Assembly: GCA_025936115.1 (NCBI GenBank)
Contig: JAICTZ010000001.1
Span: 186,001 to 250,000, forward strand
DNA from: Polyangiaceae bacterium
Lineage (GTDB): Bacteria > Myxococcota_A > Polyangia > Polyangiales > Polyangiaceae
Direction: 5' to 3'
Length of the DNA stretch: 64,000 nucleotides
Part shown: one piece after another, positions 1 through 8,611 of the stretch
How the letters are laid out: every line of letters starts with the position of its first letter
Numbering within the stretch: position 1 is the first letter of the stretch
Notes under the pieces: model-generated
The model's input: the letters and a program-made list of their open reading frames with translations, nothing else
What the model was told of the DNA's origin: nothing
Databases searched by the model: none
Program-made: the position numbers and the translations under genes

Positions 1-200
1 CGCGAGCGGAAGTCGAGCCCGTGTCCCGCGCGGAGCGTGCGCCGCTGCAGGCTGCGCCGCCTCCACCGGCCGAGGTGCGCATCGAGCGCATCGAAATCCT
101 GGCCGAGCCCGCGCCGGCACCCGCCGTCGAGCCCGAGCTCGCTCCGCGTGGCTTCGACGACTACCTCTTCGCGCGCAGCTACGTGCGGAGGGCTCGTTGA
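1..200 (+). CDS. eCIS-cluster protein of unknown function, C-terminal part
   Basis: The frame is open from the window edge (first full codon at base 3) to a TGA at 198-200. Only the last 65 or so residues are visible: a Pro/Ala/Glu-rich linker followed by a short helical, aromatic and basic tail (GFDDYLFARSYVRR). The stop overlaps the next ATG (TGATG), so it belongs to the same operon as the baseplate genes. The family cannot be named from the tail alone. Its place just before an Afp6-like gene suggests a structural or assembly part of the injection system. Confidence 0.7.
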   Translation, partial: RAEVEPVSRAERAPLQAAPPPPAEVRIERIEILAEPAPAPAVEPELAPRGFDDYLFARSYVRRAR

Positions 201-427
201 TGCGCGTCGTGATCGAGCGTCTGGTGCTGCGCGGCGCGGTTGAACATAACCGCGTGCCCTGGCTGCGCGCGCGGCTCGAGCGTGAGGTAGCGCGCGCGCT
301 CGCGCGTCCCGGCGCGGAGGTGCCCGCCAGCAACGCAGCCGTGCCGGCGCTCGACCACCCGCGCTTTCCCGCCGCCGTCGCCGAACGCGTTCGAACGGCG
401 GTCGCACGCGCACGGAGGGGCGCTTGA
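200..427 (+). CDS. Small Afp6-like (DUF5908-like) eCIS protein
   Basis: This is a 75-residue protein starting at ATG 200, which overlaps the stop of the previous gene; an in-frame TTG at 197 is the alternative start. The N-terminus (MRVVIERLVLRG) resembles the short beta-strand opening of the small proteins that sit between tube and hub genes in Afp/PVC clusters. The rest is an Arg/Ala-rich helical segment. Its stop overlaps the TTG start of the next gene. The function of this family is unknown. The assignment rests on size, position and the opening motif. Confidence 0.6.
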   Translation: MRVVIERLVLRGAVEHNRVPWLRARLEREVARALARPGAEVPASNAAVPALDHPRFPAAVAERVRTAVARARRGA

Positions 428-1116
428 CCGGCTACACGCAAACACCACGCGTGGCTCGCGGGGCCTTCGCCGTCTACTTCTCGAGCAACTCGGACGGGAC
501 CGAGGACTCGAGTCAGTCCCCGACGATCGTCACGTTCCAGTACAACCCCGAGACGATTCGGCGCACCGTCGCGCTCAAGGGGCCGGACGACAAGGGCGGC
601 AAAGGCGCCAAAATCGCGGGGCGCCGCATTCAGGGCTTCCCTGACGAGACCATCACGCTGTCCATCGAGCTCGACGCGACCGACGCCATCGCCGCCGCCG
701 ACGACACCACCCTCGCCTACGGCCTCGGCCCTATGCTCGCAACGCTCGAGCTCCTCGCGCATCCACCGCGCACGTGGGAGCAGGACGTGAGAAAGCAAGC
801 GGACGCCGGCAAGGTCGCCGTGAAGCCCTCTTCGGCTCCGCTCACGCTGCTCGTGTGGGGCGAAGCGCGCGTCGCGCCCGTGTTGCTCACGAACCTCGCG
901 ATTACCGAAGAGGCGTTCGACCCGAAGCTCAATCCGATCCTCGCCAAAGCGGAGGTGACACTGCGCGTTCTGACGACGCTCGAGCTCGCCGACTCGACGC
1001 TCGGCGTAAGAGCGTACGGCGCCTACGCCGATAAGAAGTGGAACCTCGCCGACAAGCTGAAGTCGGCGGACGCCGCTGCGCGTTCCGCGGCGCAGAAAGC
1101 CACGAGCGGAGGGTAA
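424..1116 (+). CDS. Contractile injection system tube-domain protein (Afp7/Pvc7 N-terminal-like)
   Basis: This 230-residue protein starts at TTG 424, overlapping the upstream stop. Around residues 35-45 it has the TFQYNPETI signature typical of the CIS_tube domain at the N-terminus of Afp7/Pvc7 proteins. These sit where the inner tube meets the baseplate hub. Afp7 proteins usually carry a LysM domain at the C-terminus. Here that domain is encoded by a separate frame starting 2 nt further on. The C-terminal 30 residues are Lys/Ala-rich. The family is clear from the motif and the neighbours. The exact place in the particle is inferred. Confidence 0.75.
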   Translation: MTGYTQTPRVARGAFAVYFSSNSDGTEDSSQSPTIVTFQYNPETIRRTVALKGPDDKGGKGAKIAGRRIQGFPDETITLSIELDATDAIAAADDTTLAYGLGPMLATLELLAHPPRTWEQDVRKQADAGKVAVKPSSAPLTLLVWGEARVAPVLLTNLAITEEAFDPKLNPILAKAEVTLRVLTTLELADSTLGVRAYGAYADKKWNLADKLKSADAAARSAAQKATSGG

Positions 1117-1117
1117 G

Positions 1118-1399
1118 GTGTTCTTCAAGGGTAGCCGCTACGAAAACGTGGCCACGGCGACCATCGCCGACGAACACGGCCGGACCGTGCGCTACAAGCT
1201 GATGCGCGTGATCGGCGACGTGACGCCCGAGGGCGAGCACGTCGTGCGCCAGGGAGTGCGCATCGATCAGGTCGCGGCCCTGAGGCTCGGCGATCCCGAG
1301 AAATTCTGGCGTTTGTGCGACGCGAATCGCGCCGCCTGGCCGCCCGAGCTCGTCGGCGAGGTCGGGCGGCGGCTGCTCGTGCCGAGCGAGGACGGCTGA
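1118..1399 (+). CDS. LysM-domain eCIS baseplate protein
   Basis: This 93-residue protein starts at GTG 1118, with AAGG just upstream. The second half has the layout of a LysM or tail-protein-X module: a 'VRQGVRIDQVAALRLGDP' stretch, then 'FWRLCDANRAAWP' and a closing 'GRRLLVPS'. In Afp7-type proteins this module is fused to the tube domain. Here it stands alone, 1 nt after the stop of the CIS-tube gene and 2 nt before the hub gene. LysM modules in phage and CIS baseplates help hold the hub and wedge together. That role is inferred here. Confidence 0.75.
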   Translation: MFFKGSRYENVATATIADEHGRTVRYKLMRVIGDVTPEGEHVVRQGVRIDQVAALRLGDPEKFWRLCDANRAAWPPELVGEVGRRLLVPSEDG

Positions 1400-1401
1400 C
1401 G

Positions 1402-2523
1402 ATGGTGCCGTGGAGCTACCGTTTGAAGATCGACGGAGCGCCCGCGAGCGCCGGCGTGCTCGCCGCGGTTCAGGAGATCGAGGTCGAAGAATCGCTCGAG
1501 CTCGCCGACATGTTGCGGCTCCACTTGGCGATCGATCGCGACGCCGCGAGCAGCGGCTGGACGGTCGTTGACGACGATACCTTCCGCCGTCTGCAGAAGC
1601 TCGAGCTCGCCGTGACGATCGGCAACACGACGCAGCCGCTGATCGAAGCGTACGTCATCGACGCGGCGATCGACATCGCCCCCACACCGGGCAATTCAGT
1701 GCTCAGCGTCGTCGCGATGGACGCGAGCGTGCTCATGGATCTGGAAGAGAAGCAGCGCGCCTGGCCCGACATGAGCGACGCGAGCATCGCGCGCACCATT
1801 TTCGGAGACTACGGCTTCGGCCTCGCCGTCGACGACACCCAGCCGACGCGGCAAGAGGTCGATCACACGAACGTCCAGCGCGGCACTGATATCCAATTTT
1901 TGCGCCAGCTCGCGCTGCGCAACGGCTTCGAATGCTTCGTGGAGGTGGACCCCGTCACACGGCGAACGACCGGGCATTTCCACGCGCCGCGCCTCGACGG
2001 CGCCGCGCAGCCGACGCTTTCGGTCCATCTCGGCACGGAGACCAACGTGGCGGCCTTCAAGGCGCGCTACGACATGCTGCGCCCGACGAGCGTGAAAGCG
2101 GCGGGCCTCGACGTCGAAAGCGGCGAGCCCCAGTCGGCCTCGAGCGACAAGAGCGAGCAGAAGAGCATGGGCACGACCGCGACCGACGCCCGCGACAAGC
2201 CGCGCACGGTGCTCCTCAGCAATACGGGACTCAGCGACGCGGGAGAGCTCGCGACGTTCGCGCAGGCGGTCGTCGATCGCTCGGCGTGGGCGGTGGACGC
2301 CGAGGGCGAGCTCGAGGGTGAAGTGTACGGCGCGCTGCTCAGGGCCAAACGCACGGTGCTCGTGCGCGGCGCGGGCAGCCAATTCAGCGGCACCTACTAC
2401 GTGACCAAGGTGCACCATCATTTCGCCGGCGGTCGCTACGTGCAACGCTTCAGCTTGCGGCGCACCGCCACGGGCGTCCCGCGTTCGCAGCGCTTCGACG
2501 ACCAGCAGGGGCTTGCGTCGTGA
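1402..2523 (+). CDS. Baseplate hub protein, phage late control gpD/Afp8-like
   Basis: The protein is 373 residues from ATG 1402. It looks like the gpD/gp27 hub family: an N-terminal two-domain beta fold, a middle segment '[16 protein letters not shown]' typical of the gpD/VgrG hub, and a C-terminal domain ending in '[12 protein letters not shown]...YVQRFSLRR'. The hub forms the trimer that connects the tube to the spike. Afp8 and VgrG usually carry hub and spike on one chain. Here the spike is a separate gene whose GTG start overlaps this stop by 4 nt. Confidence 0.85.
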   Translation: MVPWSYRLKIDGAPASAGVLAAVQEIEVEESLELADMLRLHLAIDRDAASSGWTVVDDDTFRRLQKLELAVTIGNTTQPLIEAYVIDAAIDIAPTPGNSVLSVVAMDASVLMDLEEKQRAWPDMSDASIARTIFGDYGFGLAVDDTQPTRQEVDHTNVQRGTDIQFLRQLALRNGFECFVEVDPVTRRTTGHFHAPRLDGAAQPTLSVHLGTETNVAAFKARYDMLRPTSVKAAGLDVESGEPQSASSDKSEQKSMGTTATDARDKPRTVLLSNTGLSDAGELATFAQAVVDRSAWAVDAEGELEGEVYGALLRAKRTVLVRGAGSQFSGTYYVTKVHHHFAGGRYVQRFSLRRTATGVPRSQRFDDQQGLAS

Positions 2524-3044
2524 ACGCGTCCGAGGAGACCGCGCGCCTGATTCGCGATCAGGTCGAGCGCCATTTCGGCCGTTATCGCGGGACGGTGACG
2601 AGCAACGCCGATCCCAAAAAGCTCGGCCGCATCCGCGCCAAGGTACCCGAGGTGCTCGGGGAGCTCGAGAGCGGCTGGGCGCTGCCCGCGGCGCCGACGG
2701 CCGGCAAAAATGCCGGATTTTTCAGCATTCCCGCGAAGGACGATCACGTCTGGATCGAGTTCGAGGCCGGCGACACGTCGCGTCCGACCTGGGTCGGCGC
2801 GTTCTGGAGCGACAAGCAGGTGCCGAACGGCGTCGAGCCCGTCGTGCGCGTGTGGAAGACCCCCGCAGGGCACACCATCTCGCTCGACGACAGCGCAGGC
2901 GGCGAAAAGCTCACGATCAGCGACGCTCACGGCGCGAGCATCGTGCTCGATCAGAGCGGCGTCGAAATCACGAAGGGCAGCCAGAAGCTCAAGCTCACCG
3001 CGACCTCGGTCAGCATCAACGACGGCGCGCTCGAGGTGACGTGA
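2520..3044 (+). CDS. Spike protein, gpV/gp5 OB-fold and beta-helix-like
   Basis: This 174-residue protein starts at GTG 2520 (GTGA overlap). Residues 15-110 match the gp5 OB-fold of baseplate assembly protein V: '[26 protein letters not shown]' order, then '[20 protein letters not shown]' and 'PTWVGAFWS'. The C-terminal 65 residues have short repeated beta motifs ('[19 protein letters not shown]', '[19 protein letters not shown]') like the triangular needle of the spike. No lysozyme domain is present. It would trimerise under the hub and carry the PAAR-like tip encoded by the next gene. Confidence 0.85.
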   Translation: MNASEETARLIRDQVERHFGRYRGTVTSNADPKKLGRIRAKVPEVLGELESGWALPAAPTAGKNAGFFSIPAKDDHVWIEFEAGDTSRPTWVGAFWSDKQVPNGVEPVVRVWKTPAGHTISLDDSAGGEKLTISDAHGASIVLDQSGVEITKGSQKLKLTATSVSINDGALEVT

Positions 3045-3376
3045 TGGGCGCGAGCGTGCTCCAGCTCGGCTGCACCATCCAGTGCCCACACGGCGGCAGC
3101 GCCGTTTGTGTCACGCAAAACACGCGCGTCATGCTCGGCGGCGCCCCGGCGCTGCTCGCGAGCGATAGCTTCACGGTCGTCGGCTGCAGCTTCCCGCTGA
3201 GCGGCCCGCCGAGCCCCTGCGTCACGATTCAATGGCAGGCGCCCGCGACGCGCCTGAAGATCGGCGGTGAGCCCGTGCTGCTCGAGACGTCGATCGGGCT
3301 CTGCAAAGCGGCGACGCAAGCCGTGCAGGGTCCGGCCGTGGTTTCCGGAGTACAGACGCGCGTGAAGGCGAGCTGA
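3044..3376 (+). CDS. PAAR-like spike-tip protein (Afp10-like)
   Basis: This 110-residue protein starts at ATG 3044, overlapping the spike stop (TGATG). It is rich in Gly, Cys and short beta hairpins, with conserved-looking segments 'CPHGG', 'VMLGGAPALL', 'VVGCSFPLSG' and a closing 'TRLKIGGEPVLL'. This pattern belongs to the small PAAR-like proteins that cap eCIS and phage spikes. At least six Cys and one His could bind a stabilising metal, as in PAAR tips. Order in the operon (spike, tip, gp25 wedge) supports the call. Confidence 0.75.
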   Translation: MGASVLQLGCTIQCPHGGSAVCVTQNTRVMLGGAPALLASDSFTVVGCSFPLSGPPSPCVTIQWQAPATRLKIGGEPVLLETSIGLCKAATQAVQGPAVVSGVQTRVKAS

Positions 3377-3744
3377 TGGCGCGCTACCTCGCGTATCCGT
3401 TCGCGATCGACGGCCGGGGCCGTTCGGCCGCTGCGACACCGGACGAGCACGTGCGCGACATGATCCATCAGGTGCTGTTCACGCGCCCGGGCGAGCGCGT
3501 GAATCGGCCAGATTTCGGCTGTGGCCTGCTCGATCTCGTGTTCGCGGCCAACGGCGACGTGCTCGCGACGGCCACGGCATTCTTGGTGCAAGGGTCGCTC
3601 AAGCGCTGGCTCGGCGACGTGATCGACGTGGTCGACGTGCAGGTCGCTGCGGAAGAAGCCTCGCTCGTCGTCACGGTCGTCTACGTGCGACGCGACACCG
3701 GCGATCGCATTCAAGATCAATTCGTGGCGGAGGGGTCGCTGTGA
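3376..3744 (+). CDS. gp25-like baseplate wedge protein (Afp9-like)
   Basis: This is 122 residues from ATG 3376 (TGATG overlap). It has the gp25/GpW fold signature: an N-terminal 'YPFAIDGRGRSA', 'VRDMIHQVLFTRPGERVNRPDFG' order across residues 25-50, then 'LDLVF' and a C-terminal beta strand. The family starts baseplate wedge assembly and links to the sheath. The motif 'RPGERVNRPDFGCGL' is nearly diagnostic. The next gene starts at GTG 3741, overlapping the stop by 4 nt. Confidence 0.9.
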   Translation: MARYLAYPFAIDGRGRSAAATPDEHVRDMIHQVLFTRPGERVNRPDFGCGLLDLVFAANGDVLATATAFLVQGSLKRWLGDVIDVVDVQVAAEEASLVVTVVYVRRDTGDRIQDQFVAEGSL

Positions 3745-6164
3745 ACTCGGTCGTGTGCGACGGCGACGACGGGCGGCGGGCACTGCTCGAGCAGCAGAAT
3801 GCGCTGAACGGCATCGACTACGTCGAAGTCGAGCAGGTGCCGCCGACGCTCCGCGTCTTTTTCGTGAATCCGCTGCCGCCGAACGCGTACGGCCTCGCCG
3901 CCGATCCTTCCCGCGTGCGCGTCGAAGGCGGCGTTCGCATTCGGAACCTGCACGTCACCGGCGTCGTCAACGCGGGCGACCACCTCGTCGTCAGTGTTGA
4001 CCGCAGCGGGGACTTTTCGACGTACACGCTCGTGCTGCAAGCGGCCGAGCTCGATCCGCTGTTTTCGGCTTGCGATTTCTCGTTCAAGGCCGGGTGTCCC
4101 ACGCGTTTCGACTGCCGGCGGCAGGACGTTTGCCCGCCGACCGCGACGGCAGCTCCGCTCATCGACTACCTCGCCAAGGACTACGCGAGCTTCCGGCAGG
4201 CCTTGCTCGATCGGTTGCCCGTGCTCGTACCCGGCTGGACCGAGCAGCACGAGGCCGATCTGGGAGTGACGCTGGTTGAGCTCCTCGCGTATGCCGGCGA
4301 CCTTTTGAGCTACTATCAAGACTCGGTCGCGAACGAAGCGTTTTTGCCCACCGCGCGACGTCGGGTGTCCGTGCGCCGGCACGCCCGGCTCGTCGATTAC
4401 GCGATGCACGACGGCGCGAGCGCGCGCGCTTTCGTGCAGTTCGAGACGGAGCCGGGCACGAGCGCGTTCGTGCCCGCCGACACGCCGGTGCTCTCGCGCG
4501 TGCGAGCGGGTGAAAACGCGGTCCTCTACCAAGCTAGTTCGGGCATCGTCGACCGCGAGGTCGAAAAGGCCCTCCGTGAGGTGGACGTCTTCTTCCGCAC
4601 GCTCGAAGACATCACGTGCGCCGACGAGCTCGGCGCCATGCAGATTTACACGTGGGGCCGCGACGACTGCTGCTTGCCGCGCGGAACCACCGAGCTCTTC
4701 CTGCGCGGCCCACTGCCGTCCCTCACCGCCGGCGCCCTCGTGATCCTCGAGGAGGCGCTCGGGCCCGCGACGGGCCTGCCCGAGGACGCCGACCCTACCC
4801 ACCGGCAAGCCGTGCGCCTGACCGAAGTGTCCGCGACGAACGACCCGCTGCTCGGCGTGCCGCTCGTGCACGTGCGCTTCGCCGCTGAAGACGCGCTTAC
4901 CCAGCCCTTCTGCCTTTCGACGAGCATCACGTCCGGCGACACCAAGCTCGTGCTCGAGGACGTGACGCTCGTCCGCGGCAACGTCGTGCTCGCCGAGCAC
5001 GGCCGCAGCGTGGTCGAGGAGTTTCGGCCCGCGGGCGTCGCCCTTTCGCCGGGCGCCGAGCCGCATCCCGGTCCGACGCCGCACGCCGACGGTGTCCGCT
5101 TGCGGCTGAGCGAATCACCGCTCGCGCAAAGCGTGCCGGCCGTCGTGGGGGCGCCCGTCGCAGCGATCCTGCAAGCCGACATCGCCGCCGCTCAGCCGAA
5201 CGTGGTGCTCACGCTCGGCGTGCCGCCGGCCACCTGGACGCCCGAGCGCGACTTGCTGCACGCGACGGCGTTCGACCGCACGTTCGTCGCGGAGGTCGAC
5301 GAGCGCAACGTCGCGACCTTGCGTTTCGGTGACGGGACCTACGGCGAAAAGCCGAGCGACTTTTCGAACTACGCGCTCGCCTACCGTGTGGGCGTCGGAA
5401 CGGCCGGCAACGTCGGCGCCGAGGCGCTCGCTCACCTGCTCCTGCCCGACTCCGCCGCGCCGCTCTCGATCCGGCGCGTGCGCAATCCACTGCCGGCGTT
5501 CGGTGGCGTCGAGCCGGAGAGCAGCGAGCGCGTCAAGGCCGCCGCGCCCGTCGCGTTCCGCCGCGGCCTCGAGCGAGCGGTCACCGAAGACGACTACGCC
5601 AAGCTCGCCGAGCGCATCCCGGGCGTGGCGCGCGCGGTCGCGACCTTTCGCTGGACGGGCAGTTTTTACACGGTGTTCGTCGCCATCGATCGAGTGGGCG
5701 GAGCGGACGTCGACGACGCGTTCCGCGCCCTCGTGACGAACGCCCTCGAGCCGTACCGCATCGCCGGCTACGATCTCGAGGTCAACGGCCCGACCTACGT
5801 GCCGCTCGAGCTGAGCATCGACGTTTGCGTCGCGCGCGATCACTTCCGCGCCGACGTCGAGGCGGCCGTGCTCGACGCGCTCTCGAGCAAGCTGCGCGCC
5901 GACGGCTCGCTCGGCTTCTTTCATCCAGATCGCTTCAGCTTCGGCCAACCGCTCTACGTGTCCGCGCTCTACGCCGCGGTCATGGCCGTCGAGGGTGTCG
6001 ACGGGGCCAACGTGACGCGCCTGCAGCGCTGGGGCCGGACGGCGGCAGGCGAGCTCGAGCAGGGCTACGTGCCGGCGGGACGGCTCGAGATTTTGCGGCT
6101 CGACGACGACCCGGACGCGCAGGAAAACGGCGTGCTTTCGCTCGAGCTCGGAGGCGGCAAGTGA
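3741..6164 (+). CDS. Baseplate J-like protein 1 (Afp11-like)
   Basis: This 807-residue protein starts at GTG 3741. Around residues 140-200 it has 'IDYLAKDYASFRQALLDRL' and 'DLGVTLVELLAYAGDLLSYYQDSVANEAFL', the typical N-terminal helical signature of baseplate J/gp6-like wedge proteins of eCIS. The C-terminal third carries the J-domain pattern 'FRRGLERAVTEDDYAKLAERIPGVARA'. Two or more of these proteins make the arms of the baseplate wedge. A Cys-rich stretch (CDFSFKAGC..CRRQDVC) at residues 112-133 could bind a metal. The gene after it starts inside its stop codon. Confidence 0.85.
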   Translation: MNSVVCDGDDGRRALLEQQNALNGIDYVEVEQVPPTLRVFFVNPLPPNAYGLAADPSRVRVEGGVRIRNLHVTGVVNAGDHLVVSVDRSGDFSTYTLVLQAAELDPLFSACDFSFKAGCPTRFDCRRQDVCPPTATAAPLIDYLAKDYASFRQALLDRLPVLVPGWTEQHEADLGVTLVELLAYAGDLLSYYQDSVANEAFLPTARRRVSVRRHARLVDYAMHDGASARAFVQFETEPGTSAFVPADTPVLSRVRAGENAVLYQASSGIVDREVEKALREVDVFFRTLEDITCADELGAMQIYTWGRDDCCLPRGTTELFLRGPLPSLTAGALVILEEALGPATGLPEDADPTHRQAVRLTEVSATNDPLLGVPLVHVRFAAEDALTQPFCLSTSITSGDTKLVLEDVTLVRGNVVLAEHGRSVVEEFRPAGVALSPGAEPHPGPTPHADGVRLRLSESPLAQSVPAVVGAPVAAILQADIAAAQPNVVLTLGVPPATWTPERDLLHATAFDRTFVAEVDERNVATLRFGDGTYGEKPSDFSNYALAYRVGVGTAGNVGAEALAHLLLPDSAAPLSIRRVRNPLPAFGGVEPESSERVKAAAPVAFRRGLERAVTEDDYAKLAERIPGVARAVATFRWTGSFYTVFVAIDRVGGADVDDAFRALVTNALEPYRIAGYDLEVNGPTYVPLELSIDVCVARDHFRADVEAAVLDALSSKLRADGSLGFFHPDRFSFGQPLYVSALYAAVMAVEGVDGANVTRLQRWGRTAAGELEQGYVPAGRLEILRLDDDPDAQENGVLSLELGGGK

Positions 6165-8611
6165 CGCCAATGCACGCGCCGGGGACGTGCGGCTGTTGCG
6201 AGCCGCCGGCGACGACCCCGCTCGCGGAGACGAATCGTCCCGGATTGACCCAAATCCGCTACCGCGCGGGGACTTACGCCAGTTTCCTCGCGACGATGCT
6301 CGAGCGCATCGGCCGCGTCACGGTGCCGGACGCCGTCAGGCCCCTCGCGGGTCTCACGACACGAGCAAGCGACGACCCCGCGATCGCGCTGCTCGATCTG
6401 TGGGCTTACGTCGGCGATATCCTGACCTTCTACCAAGAGCGGTTCGCCAACGAAGCGTTCTTGCGCACCGCACGCGAGGAGCAGTCGGTCACCTGGCTCG
6501 CGGCGCTGCTCGGTTACCGCCCGGCGCCCGGCGCGGCAGCGCAGACGTACGTCGCCTTCACGCTCGAGCCAGGCAAGAGCGTCGACATTCCGGTCGGGCT
6601 GCGCCTGCAAAGCGTCCCCGGGCAGAACGAAGAACCGCAAAAATTCGAGACGGTGGAGGCGCTCCACGCCGTCGCGGCTCTGAACGCCGTGGCGCTGAAG
6701 ACGACCGAGCCGGTCGCGCTCTCGAACACGACCAGGCACCTCGTGCTCGCCGGGACGAATCTCGGGCTCGTGCCGGGCAGCTACCTCCTGATCGTCGGCG
6801 ATGAGCGCTTGGCCAGTCCGTCGAGCGAGCAGTGGGACGTGCGCCGCATCGAGGCCGTCAGCGTCGACAACACGCGCGGCACGACGCGCGTCGAGTGGAA
6901 CGAGCCGCTCGCTGGCGGCACCTCCGTGCCGGAACCTCCGAAGAACGCGAAAGTCTACGTGTTCCGCGCGCAGGCGTGGCCCTTCGGCTTCAACGCGCCG
7001 CTCTTCTCCCTCGTGAGTGGCGTGCTCGGGACGGCCACGAGCTGGGAGGACGACGTTCTGCGCTCCCCGCTCGATCTCGATACCCTCTACAAGGGAGTGG
7101 CCAGGGGAGATTTCGTCGCGCTCGTGTCGCCGGGCCGCGCAAAGACCACCTCGGGCTCCTTCCCGGCGTACGTGGAGCTTTACCGAGCTCTCGACGTCGT
7201 CGACACGGTGCGCTCGGGCTACACGCTCTCGGCCAAGGTGACACGCCTGACGCTCGACACGAGCGTGCACCTCGAGCTTTTTCCCGTTCGCGGGACACAA
7301 GTCTTGTTGCGCCCCGAGGAGCTCACGCTCGCCGAGGAGCCTCTCACGACGCCGCTCGAAGGCGACGAGCTCGTGCTCGACGGCCTGTTTCCCGATGCCG
7401 CGCCCGGTCGCCAATTGATTGTCACCGGCAGCGACGCCTCCGGTAACGCGCGCTCGGAAGTCGCGGTCGTCCGCGAAGCGACGCTCGACGCCGGTGCCGG
7501 CACGACGACCCTGACGCTCGCGCTCGCTCTCACCGGCAGCTACGACCGCACGAGCGTCAGCGTGCTCGGCAACGTCGCTTTCGCGACGCACGGCGAGACC
7601 GTGCGCGACGAAACTCTGGGCGACGGTGACGCCACGGCCGTTTTTCAAGAGTTCGCGTTCTCGCGAAGCCCCGTCACCTTCGTCCACGACGGCACGGCGC
7701 CGCATGGCGTCCGCAGCACCGTCGCGCTCAGCGTAGCCGGCGTGCTCTGGCAGGAAGACGAAGAGCTCTTCGACCACGGGCCGACCGACAGCGTGTACGT
7801 CACGCGGCGCGACGTCGCCGGGACGCTCCACGCCGAGTTCGGCGACGGCGAGACGGGAGCGCGGCTGCCGACGGGCAACGGCAACGTCGTCGCGACGTAT
7901 CGCCGCGGCCTAGGCCTTGCTGGCAACGTGCGAGCGGGGACACTCAGGACGTTGCTCGACCGCCCGCCGGGCCTGCGTTCGGCGACGAACCCCGCGCCGG
8001 CCGACGGCGGCGACGATCCCGAGCCGCTCGAGCTCACGCGCGAAAACGCGCCGAACGGCGTGCGTACGCTCGGCCGCATCGTGTCGCTGCGCGACTTCGA
8101 AGACGCGGCGCGCGAGGTTGCGGGCGTCCGCTACGCGCGCGCCACGGCGGCCGTCGCGCCTTCGACATTCGAGCCCGAAGTCGAGCTCACCGTGCTCGGC
8201 GCCGGCGGCGTCGCGCTGTCCCAGCAGACGCTCGCCTCGGTGGCCACCTACCTCACCGCTCGCCGCGACGGTAACCGCCGCTTGCGCCTCAGGCCCGGCA
8301 CGCCGGTGCCGGTGCGAATCGCGCTCCGTGTTTGGCTCGACCCGCGCTACGACGCTGACGCGGTGGTGCTCGCGGCCCGAGCGCGCCTCGCCGGCTGGAT
8401 CGGCTCGCTCGGCTTGGGTGAGGGCCTGCATACGAGCCGGGCGTATGCGGTGCTCGCGGGGTTACCGGGCCTCACGGCTAGCCTCGTCGAATCCTTCGCG
8501 CGCCGTTCGGGCACGCCGCCGCCCGGCCCCGTGCTCGTGCTCGAGCCGAGCGAGCTCGCGCTGCTCGAGCATCCGGAAACGGACGTGCTGGTCACGCGGG
8601 TGCGCGCATGA
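6161..8611 (+). CDS. Baseplate J-like protein 2, putative baseplate assembly protein (Afp12-like)
   Basis: I place the start at GTG 6161 because it overlaps the upstream stop (GTGA), as elsewhere in this operon; ATG 6170 is a close alternative. The protein is about 816 residues. The N-terminus shows 'CGCCE', 'ETNRPGLTQIRYRAGTY' and 'ALLDLWAYVGDILTFYQERFANEAFL', the hallmark of the TIGR02243 'putative baseplate assembly protein' family. The C-terminal J-domain pattern is 'GRIVSLRDFEDAAREVAGVRYARA'. It is a second wedge component paired with the J protein upstream. The tail-protein gene starts at 8608, overlapping by 4 nt. Confidence 0.85.
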   Translation: MTPMHAPGTCGCCEPPATTPLAETNRPGLTQIRYRAGTYASFLATMLERIGRVTVPDAVRPLAGLTTRASDDPAIALLDLWAYVGDILTFYQERFANEAFLRTAREEQSVTWLAALLGYRPAPGAAAQTYVAFTLEPGKSVDIPVGLRLQSVPGQNEEPQKFETVEALHAVAALNAVALKTTEPVALSNTTRHLVLAGTNLGLVPGSYLLIVGDERLASPSSEQWDVRRIEAVSVDNTRGTTRVEWNEPLAGGTSVPEPPKNAKVYVFRAQAWPFGFNAPLFSLVSGVLGTATSWEDDVLRSPLDLDTLYKGVARGDFVALVSPGRAKTTSGSFPAYVELYRALDVVDTVRSGYTLSAKVTRLTLDTSVHLELFPVRGTQVLLRPEELTLAEEPLTTPLEGDELVLDGLFPDAAPGRQLIVTGSDASGNARSEVAVVREATLDAGAGTTTLTLALALTGSYDRTSVSVLGNVAFATHGETVRDETLGDGDATAVFQEFAFSRSPVTFVHDGTAPHGVRSTVALSVAGVLWQEDEELFDHGPTDSVYVTRRDVAGTLHAEFGDGETGARLPTGNGNVVATYRRGLGLAGNVRAGTLRTLLDRPPGLRSATNPAPADGGDDPEPLELTRENAPNGVRTLGRIVSLRDFEDAAREVAGVRYARATAAVAPSTFEPEVELTVLGAGGVALSQQTLASVATYLTARRDGNRRLRLRPGTPVPVRIALRVWLDPRYDADAVVLAARARLAGWIGSLGLGEGLHTSRAYAVLAGLPGLTASLVESFARRSGTPPPGPVLVLEPSELALLEHPETDVLVTRVRA

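Noticed and set aside
3717-5084. 455-codon minus-strand frame opposite baseplate J gene 1
   Set aside because: Antisense shadow in high-GC DNA; the J protein on the plus strand has strong family motifs and operon overlaps.
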